Shown: in pieces, positions 16,206-26,742 of the stretch
Layout of the letters: each line of letters opens with the position of its first letter
How positions within the stretch are numbered: position 1 is the stretch's first letter
NCBI GenBank assembly: GCA_965218935.1
Contig: CBDCMH010000005.1
Coordinates: 248,001-312,000, forward strand
DNA: 64,000 bases
Reading direction: 5' to 3'
DNA from: JADFOI01 sp965218935
GTDB lineage: Bacteria > Acidobacteriota > UBA6911 > RPQK01 > JADFOI01
Translations under genes and position numbers: made by a program
Notes under the pieces: model-generated
What the model saw: the letters and a program-made list of their open reading frames with translations, nothing else
The model's database searches: none
What the model was told of the DNA's origin: nothing

Positions 16206-19200
16206 CTAAAAGAGGACCTTCAGCGCAAACTGAATCTCACGGGCGTCGAAGGATTGAGTGGATTTGCCAAAGCTGGAGCCATTGAGATTGACATTGGGGA
16301 GAAAGAGGTTCACCTGGTTGAACAGGTTGAAAAATTCAGCCCTGAACTGCAGCCGAGAGTCTTCAGAGATCGGGAGTCGGAAATTCTTCAGGAGTGACAG
16401 ATCTACCGTCCGAAAGGCGGGTCCCGTAAAGGTGTTTCTGCCCAGAGTTCCACTACTGCCGGCAGCGGGAGAAGGAAAATCACTGGTTTGAAACACGCCA
16501 CTGATAAACTCGGAGGTCGTGGGGGTGTCACTGAACCGGCTTCCAAAGGAAGGCGTATCGGGACGATCTCCTTCCTGTGCATCGGCATTGTAGTCTCCTG
16601 CCGGAAACCTGCCCCCATTGACCACGCCAAAGGGCAATCCACTCTGAACGGAAAGGATACCACCGAGTTGCCATCCACCCAGTATATGGCCCAACGCTCC
16701 CGACTGATCCTTCATGAAGGGGATCTCCCACATGAAGTTGGTGACGAAGCGGTGGCGAATATCAAAGGCGGATCTTCCATAGTCCAGCTCGATGTTCAAG
16801 GGATCACTGAAATAGGTTCGAAAAGACTGTCCGACCAAGCCTCCTGAGTTCTCGCCAGCGCCAAAGAAATCGGACCCGTGGTCCAAAGCCCTTCCGAGGG
16901 TATAAGCAATCTCAAAGGCGAGTCCCTGGCTGAAGCGCTTGCTGAGCTGGACGTTCACGCCGTGGTAATTGGAGGTCACACGATTCTGTCTCAGGTTGAA
17001 ACTATCAAAAGAGGCATTCAGTCTGTTCTCACTCGTATCTCCGGCGAAACGTCCCAGTGGGTCGGCATCCCCCAGAAGGTCTCCCGTGAATCGATTGGGA
17101 TCCCCAAAGAAGGGGAGCTTACGTCCCAGGGTGCCCTGATAATTGATCTCAACAGCCGCATTCCAGCCAAGCTGCCGTTGCATACCCAGGAAAAGGTTCT
17201 GCATATAGGAATCCCTCAGGTTCGGGTCCACGACACGCAGTTTTGTTCTCACACCCTGGATACCCCCGTTTGGATCCAGACCCAGATCAGCTCCGGGAAT
17301 CACGGTGCCAATAAAACCCCCAAAGGGGTCATTGGGGTCGGTTCCCAGGAAGGGCTGGATTTGGTCTCCAAAAAAAGGAGAAAGCTGGGCCCGGCCGTAA
17401 AAGGGCGGGTTGAAGCGAGCATTGGCAACGATATTGAAGAAAAGCTTCTCGTAGGATACGCCGTAGCCTCCACGCGAAACGGTCTTGCCATCCCCCAGGA
17501 AGTCCCAGGCGAATCCAATGCGAGGAGCGAAATTGTTCAAGTCACTCTTGTAGAGTTCATCCACCATCCCCACCCTGGCGTTGGCGATTCGCTCGAAATA
17601 CCCTCCACTCTCAGGGTAGATCACATTCGCCAATCTTCCCTGTTCTTCAGTAATGGGTCGGAAGTAATCCCAGCGAATTCCCAAGTTGAGGGTCAAACGG
17701 GGATGAAACTTCCAGTCGTCCTGGACAAACCAACCTACTTCCGTACTTCTCCAGGAACGTGGCGTATCGGTTAAGGCTCCTGTTAAGGGATCCACTCCGG
17801 CTTGGAGCATGAAGGGGGCATCGTTGGCGAAATCAAACACTCCTTGATAAATGAAGAAGGGGCGCGACCTGTCGCCGAAATTACCATTTTCATGAAGTCT
17901 CCTCACATCGATGCCGGTACGGACCCAGTGGTTCCCTCTGTTGATGGAGACGATGTCCTGCCACTGGAAGGTGTGGCGCTTGAAAAACTGAGGCACGACG
18001 AAAAGAGATCCGAAGGCAGCGGGAAATCCCTGACTCCCTCCGCTTCCCTGGACCCCGGCCGGTCCATCAATGATCATGGCGGGAACCTCAGGGTTGCTGC
18101 CGGGCACAAATCCCGATCTGAGGTAGAGGTAGCCAACGCGAGCTTCATTGACCAGAGTCGGTGAAAATTCATGGACGAGTGTAATGTTGGCACTTTGATT
18201 CAGCTTTTCTTCATCGTCTCCGAAAGCGCTTCGGCTGGTGGCATCAGGAATGCGAAAAGTGGTGGCGATATAACGTCCGAAGAGGAGGTCCCGGCCGTTG
18301 TTGAACGCATGATCCAAACGAAAGCTGAACTGATCAAAGTCGTTGGCAGAGCTGGCAAAGGTATCGACTTCTCCGAGCACGGGTAAGTCCGCGGGAGGCA
18401 TTGCCGGATCAATAAAAGACACCGACGCCGGATCCAGGTCGGCTGTGGTCTGGATGTTTTGTGTGGGAGCAGGGGCAGGAAAACGCCCGAACAACTGAGC
18501 CGCAATGCTGGAAGGGTTGTTCTCAATCACCCACTGACGAAACTCAGGAGTCTCCACCACAATGCGTTGGGATTCACCCCCTCTTCGCCTGAAGCCCTCA
18601 TAGGAACCCGTAAAAAAGAGCTGATTCTCCATGATGGGACCACCGACGGTGAATCCAAACTGATTTTGAACCAGCGGCGCTTTATTCTTCTTTCCTGTCG
18701 CAGGATCAAAAGGATCGAACACTTCCCCTGCATCCAGAGCGACATTTCGGTGAAATTCCCACAGGCTGCCGTGAAACTGGTTGCTTCCGACTTGGTCACC
18801 ACGCTGATCACGGAACCGGAATGAGTTCCGAAGTCCGCTGAAAAGTTATTGCGAATGACTCGAAATTCCTGGACCGTCTCCACCGTCGGAGTCACCACAG
18901 GGACCCCGCTCGCACTTTCGTCGTTATTGGTCTGCCCATCCAGTGTGAAATTATTGCCTCGAAATCGACTGCCGGCAGCGAAAAAGGCGCTCGATCCCTC
19001 TGAACTGGCGATAGAGGACATGGCCGGAACCACTCCAGGCTGCAGAGTGGCCAGGGAATAGACGCTGCGACCGTTCAGAGGCAAGTCCCGAATGCGCCGG
19101 TGATCGACCAATGAAGAAAGTTGGGAGTCTTCGGTATCGACCAGGGTTCTCTGGTCGCTCACCACCACAATCTCGCTGATGGCGCCCAGGGAAAGCGCGA

Positions 19201-19537
19201 GATCGACGGTGCGAACCGCTCCGATGGTCAGCACCACTCCGAAGTTCACAAGGGTCTTGAACCCTGCCAATTTGGCTTCAATCTCATAACTGCCGGGCTG
19301 AAGGACCGGGACTCGATAGATCCCGGAATCGTTGGTGACGGCCGTTCGAGCGGTGTTGGTGGCTTCATCACGAACCACCACTGAGACGCCAGGAAGCATC
19401 CCTCCGCTGGTGTCTGTGGCGACGCCCGTAAGGGTGCCCGTGCCCGTCTGTGCCCGAATCGGAAACACCCAAAGCAACAGGATCAATGCGGATAAAGGCC
19501 AGACCACTACCCTCTGGCATGCAACACTCTTGCTCAT
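16206..19537 (-). pseudogene. TonB-dependent receptor (Oar-like), split by a one-base frameshift
   Basis: Two reading frames together make one outer-membrane receptor of about 1100 residues. The 5' part (19537 down to about 18789) has a signal peptide, a carboxypeptidase-regulatory-like domain (TLTGVATDTSGGMLPGVSVV), and a plug domain (SLVDHRRIRDLPLNGRSVYS, then RGNNFTLDGQTNN, GSVISVVTKS). The frame then shifts: reading on from GSNQFHGSLWEFHRNVALDA needs one extra base near 18788-18790. The 3' part runs to 16206 with QNQFGFTVGGPIMENQLFF, many beta strands and the terminal aromatic barrel strand (DAREIQFALKVLF). Without the shift the first frame would end at 18527. Start chosen at ATG 19537 behind GAGAGGAAGC. 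A sequencing error is the main alternative to a recent mutation; the rest of both frames shows no decay. Substrate unknown. Confidence 0.85.
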
Positions 19538-20137
19538 CCAGCTTCCTCTCGGTTAGAATTCCAGCTGCCCTGGCCCACCTCCAAGGAAATCGCCTCTACT
19601 GTGAATCTTCGCTCCCGCTCCAGCCTCCACTTCGTTGGACCAGCCAGGCGCACCCAAGGTGCTCTCGGCATTCCTTTTGCATTGCCAGCCACATCCGCTA
19701 AACGCACTGACACTGATCGACGCTTTATTATCACAACCATATGACAAGCTCGACCCAACCGAGAGCGCGGTCATCCCCTGCCAAAGTCCTTGTAGCGGCA
19801 GAAGTTGGTGGGTTGATGGGAAGATGTTATGGCTCAATTGCTGTACCCAGTTTTTTGGAGATCAAGACTTGTTCTGCAGTCGTTTTGCCAACAAGCCCCT
19901 CGACTCCCGGCTAGAATTCTATCAGCACGAGTAGGACCTGACTGTGACGGACATCACCAAAACAGATCCCTTGCAAAATCGTTCCCAATCCCTAATCGAT
20001 CCTCCGGAAACGAGATTTGCCTCCTCATTTCCATGATTTACAGAACATGGGCTTCGATCTTTCAGGGTAACCTGACAACATTGAGAAGGGTTCAATAAGA
20101 TCCGACTCTCTTCGTTCAGAGTAGAAGCCGTTCTACA
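19538..20137. other. 600-base gap between the TonB receptor and nuoJ, no recognisable gene
   Basis: The gap separates two divergently read units. Short open frames exist on both strands, but none resembles a known family or has a convincing start. No tRNA, riboswitch or repeat copy seen. A small hairpin (GTAGAA-GCCG-TTCTAC, 20120-20136) lies just before the nuoJ ATG. Promoters for both flanking genes must be here, but no clear -35/-10 pair was found. Confidence 0.5.
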
Positions 20138-20680
20138 ATGGAGTTTTTTGCAGTGACATTGATTGTTTTTTACGGGCTGGCGGCAACCGCTGTAACAGCT
20201 GCTATTCTGGTGGTTCTCATGAGCCGGGCTGTTTACAGCGCGTTGGCTCTGATTGTCTGCTTTGGGGCCACAGCAGGGCTGTTCTTCCAACTCGAGGCAC
20301 AGTTCATCGCCGCCATCCAAGTCATCGTTTATGCCGGGGCCATCATGGTCCTCTTTCTCTTCGTGATCATGCTGTTGGATCCCGAATCGGAAGTGTTTTC
20401 TCCCAGTCGCTTGAAGAAGGTTCCTGGTTTCGCCGTCATTCTTGCGGTGTTGTTCACTATCGTACTTCTGCAGACCATGGATCACTGGGCCGCGACCCAA
20501 GTTCTTAAAGACTCGATTCCAGGCACCGAAGGGTCCTCCGGGCCGGGTGTACAAATCGAGACCCTTGCCCACTCGCTCTTTCGAGATTACTTACTGCCCT
20601 TTGAAGTCACTTCAATTCTCATCCTGGTGGCTGTCCTGGGAGCGGTCGTTTTGACGAGACAACGCCACGAAAAAGAATGA
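20138..20680 (+). CDS. nuoJ: NADH-quinone oxidoreductase subunit J
   Basis: 180 residues with five hydrophobic helices. Membrane-arm subunit of respiratory complex I, involved in coupling quinone reduction to proton pumping. Characteristic segments: ALIVCFGATAGLFFQLEAQF and AAIQVIVYAGAIMVLFLFVI, the latter with the pi-bulge helix of subunit J. The C-terminus ends with a helix (SILILVAVLGAVVLTRQRHE). It opens a nuoJKLMN run; nuoA-I are absent from this window. The last four bases overlap nuoK (ATGA). Confidence 0.95.
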   Translation: MEFFAVTLIVFYGLAATAVTAAILVVLMSRAVYSALALIVCFGATAGLFFQLEAQFIAAIQVIVYAGAIMVLFLFVIMLLDPESEVFSPSRLKKVPGFAVILAVLFTIVLLQTMDHWAATQVLKDSIPGTEGSSGPGVQIETLAHSLFRDYLLPFEVTSILILVAVLGAVVLTRQRHEKE

Positions 20681-20979
20681 TCTCAGCAACCCACTATCTG
20701 ACTCTAGCAGCGATTTTGTTTGCCATCGGAACTGTGGGTGTAATCACTCGGCGAAATGCGATCACCATGTTCATGTGTGTGGAGTTAATGCTCAATGCGG
20801 TGAATTTGACTTTCATCACCTTCTCTCACTTTCTGGGTCAGATCGATGGCCAGATCTTTGTTTTCTTCGTCATGACAGTCGCCGCGGCAGAAGCAGCTGT
20901 GGGTCTGGCACTGATCGTCGTCCTTTCTCGTCACACCGGCACACTTGATGTGGATCAAGCGAACACGATGAAGTGGTGA
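20677..20979 (+). CDS. nuoK: NADH-quinone oxidoreductase subunit K
   Basis: 100 residues, three membrane helices, standard size. MrpC-like proton-channel subunit of complex I. Conserved Glu residues sit in helix 2 (MFMCVELMLNAVNLTFITFS) and helix 3 (VAAAEAAVGLALIVVLSRH). Overlaps nuoJ by four bases; nuoL begins at the next base. Confidence 0.96.
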   Translation: MISATHYLTLAAILFAIGTVGVITRRNAITMFMCVELMLNAVNLTFITFSHFLGQIDGQIFVFFVMTVAAAEAAVGLALIVVLSRHTGTLDVDQANTMKW

Positions 20980-22932
20980 GTGGTGCTGGAACATTACTGG
21001 ATTCTGATTCTATTTCCTCTGGTCGGTGCCTCGATCAATGGCATTCTAGGCCGCCGCTTCCCTCACCCAGTGGTCGCCTGGCTCTCCTGTTCAACTGCTG
21101 CCTTGAGCTTTCTGGTGGCATTGCTCACTTTTTACAACTTCATTCAACGACCCGGAGACCAGCGCATTATTACCCATCACCTTTTCACCTGGATCCAGTC
21201 GGGCGACTTCGTTTCTGATTTCTCTTTTCTTCTGGATCCTCTCTCGATGGTGATGATTCTCGTAGTCACAGGCGTGGGGTTTCTCATCCACATCTACTCC
21301 CTGGGGTACATGGCGGGCCAGAGTGGATACTACCGTTATTTCGCTTACTTGAATCTCTTCATTTTCATGATGAGCGTACTTGTCCTTGCCGACAACTATC
21401 TTCTGATGTTTGTCGGTTGGGAAGGAGTGGGCCTGTGCTCTTACCTTCTCATCGGATACTACTTTGAGAAGAGGAATGCTGGAGACGCTGCAAAAAAGGC
21501 CTTTATCCTCAACCGAATCGGAGACGTTGGTTTTCTCATCGGTGTCTTTTTGATTTTCCGCACCTTTGAAAGCGTACAGTACCTCACTGTGTTTCAAGCA
21601 GTCTCGGACCAATTCGCGGTACTGGGCGCGCAGTTTGGGGTCTTGGGGGCCATTACCCTGTTGCTGTTCTTGGGTGCCACGGGTAAGAGCGCACAGGTTC
21701 CCTTGTACGTCTGGCTCCCTGACGCGATGGAAGGTCCCACGCCTGTGAGTGCCCTGATTCATGCCGCCACCATGGTCACGGCCGGCGTCTATATGATCGC
21801 TCGTTCGGCTCCACTCTACAGTCGCGCTCCCGAAACGCTTCTCATCATTGCAGTCGTGGGTATCAGCACTGCTTTGCTGGCCGCACTGATCGCCACCGCC
21901 CAGAGAGACATCAAAAAAGTCCTCGCTTACTCAACCATAAGCCAACTGGGCTATATGTTCTTGGCGATGGGTGTGGGAGCCTTCGGTGCCGGCGTCTTCC
22001 ATTTACTGACCCACGCCTTCTTTAAGGCACTCCTTTTTCTGGGCTCTGGGAGTGTGATTATGGCACTTCATCATGAGCAAGATCTTTTCAACATGGGTGG
22101 CTTGCGCAAATACTTGCCGGTGACTTTTTACACCATGTGGATGGGCACTCTTGCCATTGCCGGTGTTCCCTTGTTTTCGGGATTCTTTTCCAAGGATGCC
22201 ATTCTCTGGAGGACGTTCGCCGCGGGAAACGAAGCCCTATGGGTGGTAGGAGTGGTAGTGGCAGGATTGACCGCCTTCTACATGTCTCGCCTGATGTTTC
22301 TCGCCTTCCACGGAAGGGAGCAATCGGAGAGGAGCCACCAAGACGCTCCTGATACTTCGCCCAAAGAGCCCTCCTGGTCCGTCACCGTGCCTTTGATCAT
22401 TCTGGCCCTGTTCTCCCTATTGGCTGGGTACATTGGGCTACCGAGCTATTTGGGAAACAATCGACTGGAAAAATTTCTGGAGCCTTCCTTCCGCTTTCAA
22501 TATAGCGGACAGCCAGCCCCGGCCATGGAACACGCGCACCTTACAGAGGTCATCCTCACCCTAGTCACTCTTCTTGTGGCCTTCTTCGGCTTCGCTCTGG
22601 CCTATCTCTATTACATCAAGGACCCACAAGTTACAGTACGCCTGGCCAATCGCTTTTCCTGGCTTCATGCATTGCTCCGGAGAAAATTCTTTGTAGACGA
22701 AATATACGATTGGCTGCTGGTGGGACCGGTGCAGCGACTTTCCCGCACGATTCTCTGGAAGGGTATGGACGTTCGTGTTATCGACGGGCTGGTTCATGGG
22801 ACCGCATCCCTGACGCAGGCATGGAGCCACAGAGTGAAGCGCATCCAGAGTGGTTACGTGCGCCTCTATGCGACCTGGATCCTGGGTGGAGCCACCCTCA
22901 TCCTTTTCTATTACTACTGGATCTTCCCATAG
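20980..22932 (+). CDS. nuoL: NADH-quinone oxidoreductase subunit L
   Basis: 650 residues, GTG start directly after the nuoK stop. Antiporter-like proton-pumping subunit at the distal end of the complex I membrane arm. Seen: MFVGWEGVGLCSYLLIGYYF with the key Glu, GATGKSAQVPLYVWLPDAME with the key Lys, GPTPVSALIHAATMVTAGVY, and AYSTISQLGYMFLAMGVGAF. The C-terminus has the lateral-helix region and a final helix (LGGATLILFYYYWIFP). Second GTG at codon 2 is an equally possible start. Confidence 0.97.
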   Translation: MVLEHYWILILFPLVGASINGILGRRFPHPVVAWLSCSTAALSFLVALLTFYNFIQRPGDQRIITHHLFTWIQSGDFVSDFSFLLDPLSMVMILVVTGVGFLIHIYSLGYMAGQSGYYRYFAYLNLFIFMMSVLVLADNYLLMFVGWEGVGLCSYLLIGYYFEKRNAGDAAKKAFILNRIGDVGFLIGVFLIFRTFESVQYLTVFQAVSDQFAVLGAQFGVLGAITLLLFLGATGKSAQVPLYVWLPDAMEGPTPVSALIHAATMVTAGVYMIARSAPLYSRAPETLLIIAVVGISTALLAALIATAQRDIKKVLAYSTISQLGYMFLAMGVGAFGAGVFHLLTHAFFKALLFLGSGSVIMALHHEQDLFNMGGLRKYLPVTFYTMWMGTLAIAGVPLFSGFFSKDAILWRTFAAGNEALWVVGVVVAGLTAFYMSRLMFLAFHGREQSERSHQDAPDTSPKEPSWSVTVPLIILALFSLLAGYIGLPSYLGNNRLEKFLEPSFRFQYSGQPAPAMEHAHLTEVILTLVTLLVAFFGFALAYLYYIKDPQVTVRLANRFSWLHALLRRKFFVDEIYDWLLVGPVQRLSRTILWKGMDVRVIDGLVHGTASLTQAWSHRVKRIQSGYVRLYATWILGGATLILFYYYWIFP

Positions 22933-22935
22933 ATC

Positions 22936-24474
22936 ATGTTTGAAACGGAATCGCCGTTAACCCTCCTACTCTTGATACCCGGCTTTGGGGCCTTGGTGAT
23001 TGCTTTCGTTCCTATCAAAACAATTCATTTGCTCAGAGGCATAGCTCTGTTCCTCACTTCCATGACGTTCCTCTGTTCTCTCCTGCTTTTCACTCGCTTT
23101 GACGCCGGGGCCGACACCATGCAGTTTGTCCAGAATGTGCCCTGGTTGGATGTCGGTGTTCTCCACATCCATTATCACGTGGGGATAGACGGTATCAGTC
23201 TTTTCCTGGTGCTTTTGACCACGTTTCTGATGCCTTTAGCCATACTGGCGAGCTGGAGCATTGAGGAGAAAGTAAGACCCTACGTATTCTTCATGCTTCT
23301 ACTGGAAGTGGGCATGATTGGGGTTTTTGTGTCGCTTGACCTGGTCCTCTTCTACATCTTTTGGGAGGTCACTCTCGTTCCCATGTACTTTCTGATCGGT
23401 GTGTGGGGGGGAGAGCGTCGCGTCTACGCAACGGTCAAATTTTTCATTTACACCATGTCTGGATCCTTGCTCATGTTGGCCGCCATCCTCACCCTTTACT
23501 TTTTCAATGAAGCCCGGAACTTTGACCTGGTGGAAATCACCCAGAAGCTCTCGCTAAATCAAATCATACTGCCGGTTCCAGCAGAACTTCTACTCTTTCT
23601 GGCATTCTTCTTAGCATTCGCCGTTAAAACACCCCTTTTCCCTTTTCATACCTGGCTTCCGGATGCGCACGTCGAAGCACCTACAGCAGGCTCAGTCATT
23701 CTTGCCGGCGTACTGCTCAAGATGGGCACCTACGGCCTTCTCCGTTTCTGCCTGCCGATGTTTCCCAAAGCATCTGTTGCCCTGGCCCCAACGATCTCTC
23801 TTTTAGCCATTGTGGGCATTCTCTATGGTGCCTTGGTGGCGTTGGTGCAAACCGATGTCAAGAAACTTGTTGCCTACTCTTCGGTTAGCCATATGGGCTT
23901 TGTTGTTCTAGGAATTTTTGCCTTCAATCTCCAGTCCATTGAAGGTGCGACTTATCAAATGTTGAATCACGGGCTCTCTACAGGCGCCCTCTTCTTGCTG
24001 GTGGGGATGCTTTACGATCGTCGCCATACTCATCTGATCCAGGATTTCGGCGGCCTAGCTCATGTCATGCCCCGCCACGCGGCATTTTTCATGGTTATCA
24101 TGCTGAGTAGTATTGGGCTCCCGGGTCTAAACGGATTTGTCGGAGAGTTTCTGATTTTGCAGGGTACGTTCCTGGAGAATACCGGGCGTGCTGCCTTTGC
24201 CGCGTCGGGCATGGTGCTTTCGGCGATTTACATGCTGTGGGTCTATCAACGAGTTTTCATGGGAACTTTGGAGAACGAGGAAAACCGTTCTTTGGCAGAT
24301 CTCAATGTCCGGGAAACCATAATCCTGGTACCCATAGTCCTTCTGGCGGTGTGGATGGGACTTCATTCCAGCACATTTTTGCGCAGGATGGACGCCTCCG
24401 TTCAAAAGATGGTGGATCGCATCGAGCAGGTTCGCGAACCTCAAATTTACCGGGTGGAGTACCGTGGACATTAA
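22936..24474 (+). CDS. nuoM: NADH-quinone oxidoreductase subunit M
   Basis: 512 residues, about 14 membrane helices. Second antiporter-like proton channel of complex I. Signatures: LFYIFWEVTLVPMYFLIGVW with the essential Glu, FAVKTPLFPFHTWLPDAHVE with the essential Lys, EAPTAGSVILAGVLLKMGTY, and KKLVAYSSVSHMGFVVLGIF. Its 3' end overlaps nuoN by 11 bases. Confidence 0.97.
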   Translation: MFETESPLTLLLLIPGFGALVIAFVPIKTIHLLRGIALFLTSMTFLCSLLLFTRFDAGADTMQFVQNVPWLDVGVLHIHYHVGIDGISLFLVLLTTFLMPLAILASWSIEEKVRPYVFFMLLLEVGMIGVFVSLDLVLFYIFWEVTLVPMYFLIGVWGGERRVYATVKFFIYTMSGSLLMLAAILTLYFFNEARNFDLVEITQKLSLNQIILPVPAELLLFLAFFLAFAVKTPLFPFHTWLPDAHVEAPTAGSVILAGVLLKMGTYGLLRFCLPMFPKASVALAPTISLLAIVGILYGALVALVQTDVKKLVAYSSVSHMGFVVLGIFAFNLQSIEGATYQMLNHGLSTGALFLLVGMLYDRRHTHLIQDFGGLAHVMPRHAAFFMVIMLSSIGLPGLNGFVGEFLILQGTFLENTGRAAFAASGMVLSAIYMLWVYQRVFMGTLENEENRSLADLNVRETIILVPIVLLAVWMGLHSSTFLRRMDASVQKMVDRIEQVREPQIYRVEYRGH

Positions 24475-25894
24475 CTACACGGCTCTTTTGCCGGAAATCA
24501 TCCTCTCCCTGATGGGTATCTTGATTGTGCTCCTGATTCCCTTTGTTCCCAGGGAGAGGCAGACTCACCTCGGATACGTTGCCCTGGCAGCTCTGGTCCT
24601 GGCGTGTTTCGGTGTCGCTATGGGAAGGGACCAGACCGACTTGGCCTTCTTTGAAATGATCTTTCAGGATGACTTCGGCCAGTTTTGCAAGATATTTTTC
24701 CTGTTCGTGAGCACGGTCATCCTCTTGATCTCGATGAATTACCTGGAACAGGAAAAACTGTTTCAGGGTGAGTTCTTTGCTCTTCTGCTCTTCGCTACTG
24801 TCGGTATGCTGTTCATGGCCACAAGCGCGGATCTTATTATGACTTTCCTGGGCCTGGAAGTCCTCTCCATTTCGACCTATGTCCTGGCAGGTGTCAAGGA
24901 ACGGGAGAGGAAATCGAGCGAAGCGGCCTGGAAGTATTTCTTACTCGGTACCTTCTCCACCGCCTTTCTCCTGTACGGAATAGCCTTCGTTTACGGAGCA
25001 ACCGGATCGACCCAGTATTTGCGGATCGCTGAAGCGATCCAGGCCTCACCCGACTACTCACTCATTCTTTTTCTAGGATTAGGTCTGATGGTGGTGGGTT
25101 TTGGTTTCAAGGTTGCCCTGGCTCCCTTCCATGCGTGGACACCGGATGTGTACGAAGGTGCTCCGATTCCCATTACAGCCTTCCTGGCCGTAGCTTCGAA
25201 AGGGGCTGCCTTGGTCGCCCTTGCCCGAATTCTCTACCAGGTCTTACCGGACCTCAGCCAACAATGGCAGGCCATCTTATGGCCTTCGGCCGTACTGACC
25301 ATGGCCATTGGCAACATCGCTGCGCTGACTCAATCCAACATCAAACGAATGCTGGCCTACTCTTCCATTGCTCATGCAGGTTACTTGATGGTGGGACTCA
25401 CCGCCCACAATTCTCTGGGCACGCAAAGCATCCTTTTTTACCTGATGGCGTATGCCTTAATGATCTTGGGGGCTTTTACCGTGGTACAGATCGTGGGCCG
25501 CCGGGAAGAACAAGATACCACGATCGAGGATTACAACGGCCTGGGCTATCGATATCCGTTTCTGGGTATTGCACTTTCAGTTTTCTTGATTTCCCTGGCG
25601 GGAATCCCTGCCACGGCCGGCTTTATGGGAAAGCTGTTTGTTTTTGCCGCCGCTGTGCGGAGTCAGATGTACGGGCTGGTGATCATCGCTCTTGTGACCT
25701 CGGCAATGGGTCTTTACTATTACCTCAGGGTGATCGTATGTATGTATATGGGCGAGTTTAAGAAAGAGGAGGTTCCCATCACGATTCCCACACCGATGCG
25801 CATCATTCTCGCCCTTATGGTGTTGGGAACCCTTTACCTGGGAATCCTACCTGGAATTCTTCTAGACCTGGCAGAGGAGGCCGTGAATTTTTGA
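24464..25894 (+). CDS. nuoN: NADH-quinone oxidoreductase subunit N
   Basis: 476 residues, GTG start inside the end of nuoM. Third antiporter-like subunit, next to NuoK. Signatures: IMTFLGLEVLSISTYVLAGV, GFGFKVALAPFHAWTPDVYE, GAPIPITAFLAVASKGAALV and KRMLAYSSIAHAGYLMVGLT, each with the conserved charged residue. Its stop overlaps the TTG start of greA. Confidence 0.97.
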   Translation: MDINYTALLPEIILSLMGILIVLLIPFVPRERQTHLGYVALAALVLACFGVAMGRDQTDLAFFEMIFQDDFGQFCKIFFLFVSTVILLISMNYLEQEKLFQGEFFALLLFATVGMLFMATSADLIMTFLGLEVLSISTYVLAGVKERERKSSEAAWKYFLLGTFSTAFLLYGIAFVYGATGSTQYLRIAEAIQASPDYSLILFLGLGLMVVGFGFKVALAPFHAWTPDVYEGAPIPITAFLAVASKGAALVALARILYQVLPDLSQQWQAILWPSAVLTMAIGNIAALTQSNIKRMLAYSSIAHAGYLMVGLTAHNSLGTQSILFYLMAYALMILGAFTVVQIVGRREEQDTTIEDYNGLGYRYPFLGIALSVFLISLAGIPATAGFMGKLFVFAAAVRSQMYGLVIIALVTSAMGLYYYLRVIVCMYMGEFKKEEVPITIPTPMRIILALMVLGTLYLGILPGILLDLAEEAVNF

Positions 25895-26355
25895 AAGAAG
25901 CAAAGAAAAAACTAGAGGACGAAGTACGGAAGCTGGATCGAGAATTAAAAGAGGAGATCCCGAAGGCCTTGAAAATAGCGGCGGCAATGGGAGACCTGAG
26001 TGAAAATGCAGAATATCAGGCGGCTAAGGAAAGGCAGTCTTATCTTCAAGCCAGGCTGGCCCATCTACGGGAGCGACTGGCCAGACTCTCCCTGATCAAC
26101 CTCAGCAAGGTCCCCACCGACAAGGTTTCCTATGGTTCGAAGGTGGTGCTTTTGGATTTGGACACCGATAAGGAGGTGATCTACAAATTGGTGAGCACTG
26201 AAGAATCGAACGTCAAGGAGGGATTGATCTCAACCACCTCTCCGATAGGAAAGAGTCTCATGGGACACGAAGAAGGAGATGAGGTACAGATCCAGACCCC
26301 GGGTGGAGTTAAAAACTACGAGATCGTCCAGCTCACCACACTTCACGATGGTTAG
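25891..26355 (+). CDS. greA: transcription elongation factor GreA
   Basis: 154 residues. Rescues backtracked RNA polymerase by stimulating transcript cleavage. The N-terminal coiled coil contains the acidic tip AAAMGDLSENAEYQAAKERQ; the C-terminal FKBP-like domain contains ISTTSPIGKSLMGHEEGDEV. The start is TTG at 25891, overlapping the nuoN stop by four bases, with GGAGG about ten bases upstream; no ATG or GTG is available in frame. Fused to the nuo transcript, an unusual but clear arrangement. Confidence 0.94.
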   Translation: MKEAKKKLEDEVRKLDRELKEEIPKALKIAAAMGDLSENAEYQAAKERQSYLQARLAHLRERLARLSLINLSKVPTDKVSYGSKVVLLDLDTDKEVIYKLVSTEESNVKEGLISTTSPIGKSLMGHEEGDEVQIQTPGGVKNYEIVQLTTLHDG

Positions 26356-26383
26356 GGACGAACGACCGAAACCTCCGCAAAGC

Positions 26384-26719
26384 TCAGTCCGTTTCCCCTG
26401 CCGAACTCTGCTGATAGAGGCTTGAACCCCTGGCAAAATCATTCTCGAGTCGTCCCTTGAGGACGACGTTGTTCCCATAGATGCTCTCGATCGCCCGGAC
26501 TTCCGCCAGCGAACCATCGGGCGATTCAAGCAGGATCAACCGAGCCGCCTTTCCGGGAACCATCCACTTAACATCCAACAGGGTTTGTCCTTCCGAGACA
26601 TCGTTGGTGAGCGTTGCCACTTGCCGCCACTCTTTGGAGCCTTGAGGCCAAAGAAAAGCCCCACTGAGACCCAAGACCACCATCACCATAAGAAATCGCC
26701 GTAACATAAAGCTCATCAT
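26384..26719 (-). CDS. small secreted protein of unknown function
   Basis: 111 residues with a signal peptide (MLRRFLMVMVVLGLSGAFLW, starting at the second in-frame Met group). The mature part is short, beta-rich by eye and has no Cys. The start is uncertain: ATG at 26719, 26716 or 26707. It is convergent with greA and divergent from PBP1A, separated from it by repeat copy 3. No family recognised. Confidence 0.6.
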   Translation of the reverse strand: MMSFMLRRFLMVMVVLGLSGAFLWPQGSKEWRQVATLTNDVSEGQTLLDVKWMVPGKAARLILLESPDGSLAEVRAIESIYGNNVVLKGRLENDFARGSSLYQQSSAGETD

Positions 26720-26742
26720 ACGCTACAAACCTGAAAAAAGCC

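Noticed and set aside
18780..18795. programmed ribosomal frameshift in the TonB receptor
   Set aside because: No slippery run and no downstream structure; the sequence AAGTCGGAAGC is a poor site. Mutation or sequencing error is simpler.
19553..20098. small genes in the gap before nuoJ
   Set aside because: Short frames on both strands lack recognisable families, starts or codon bias.
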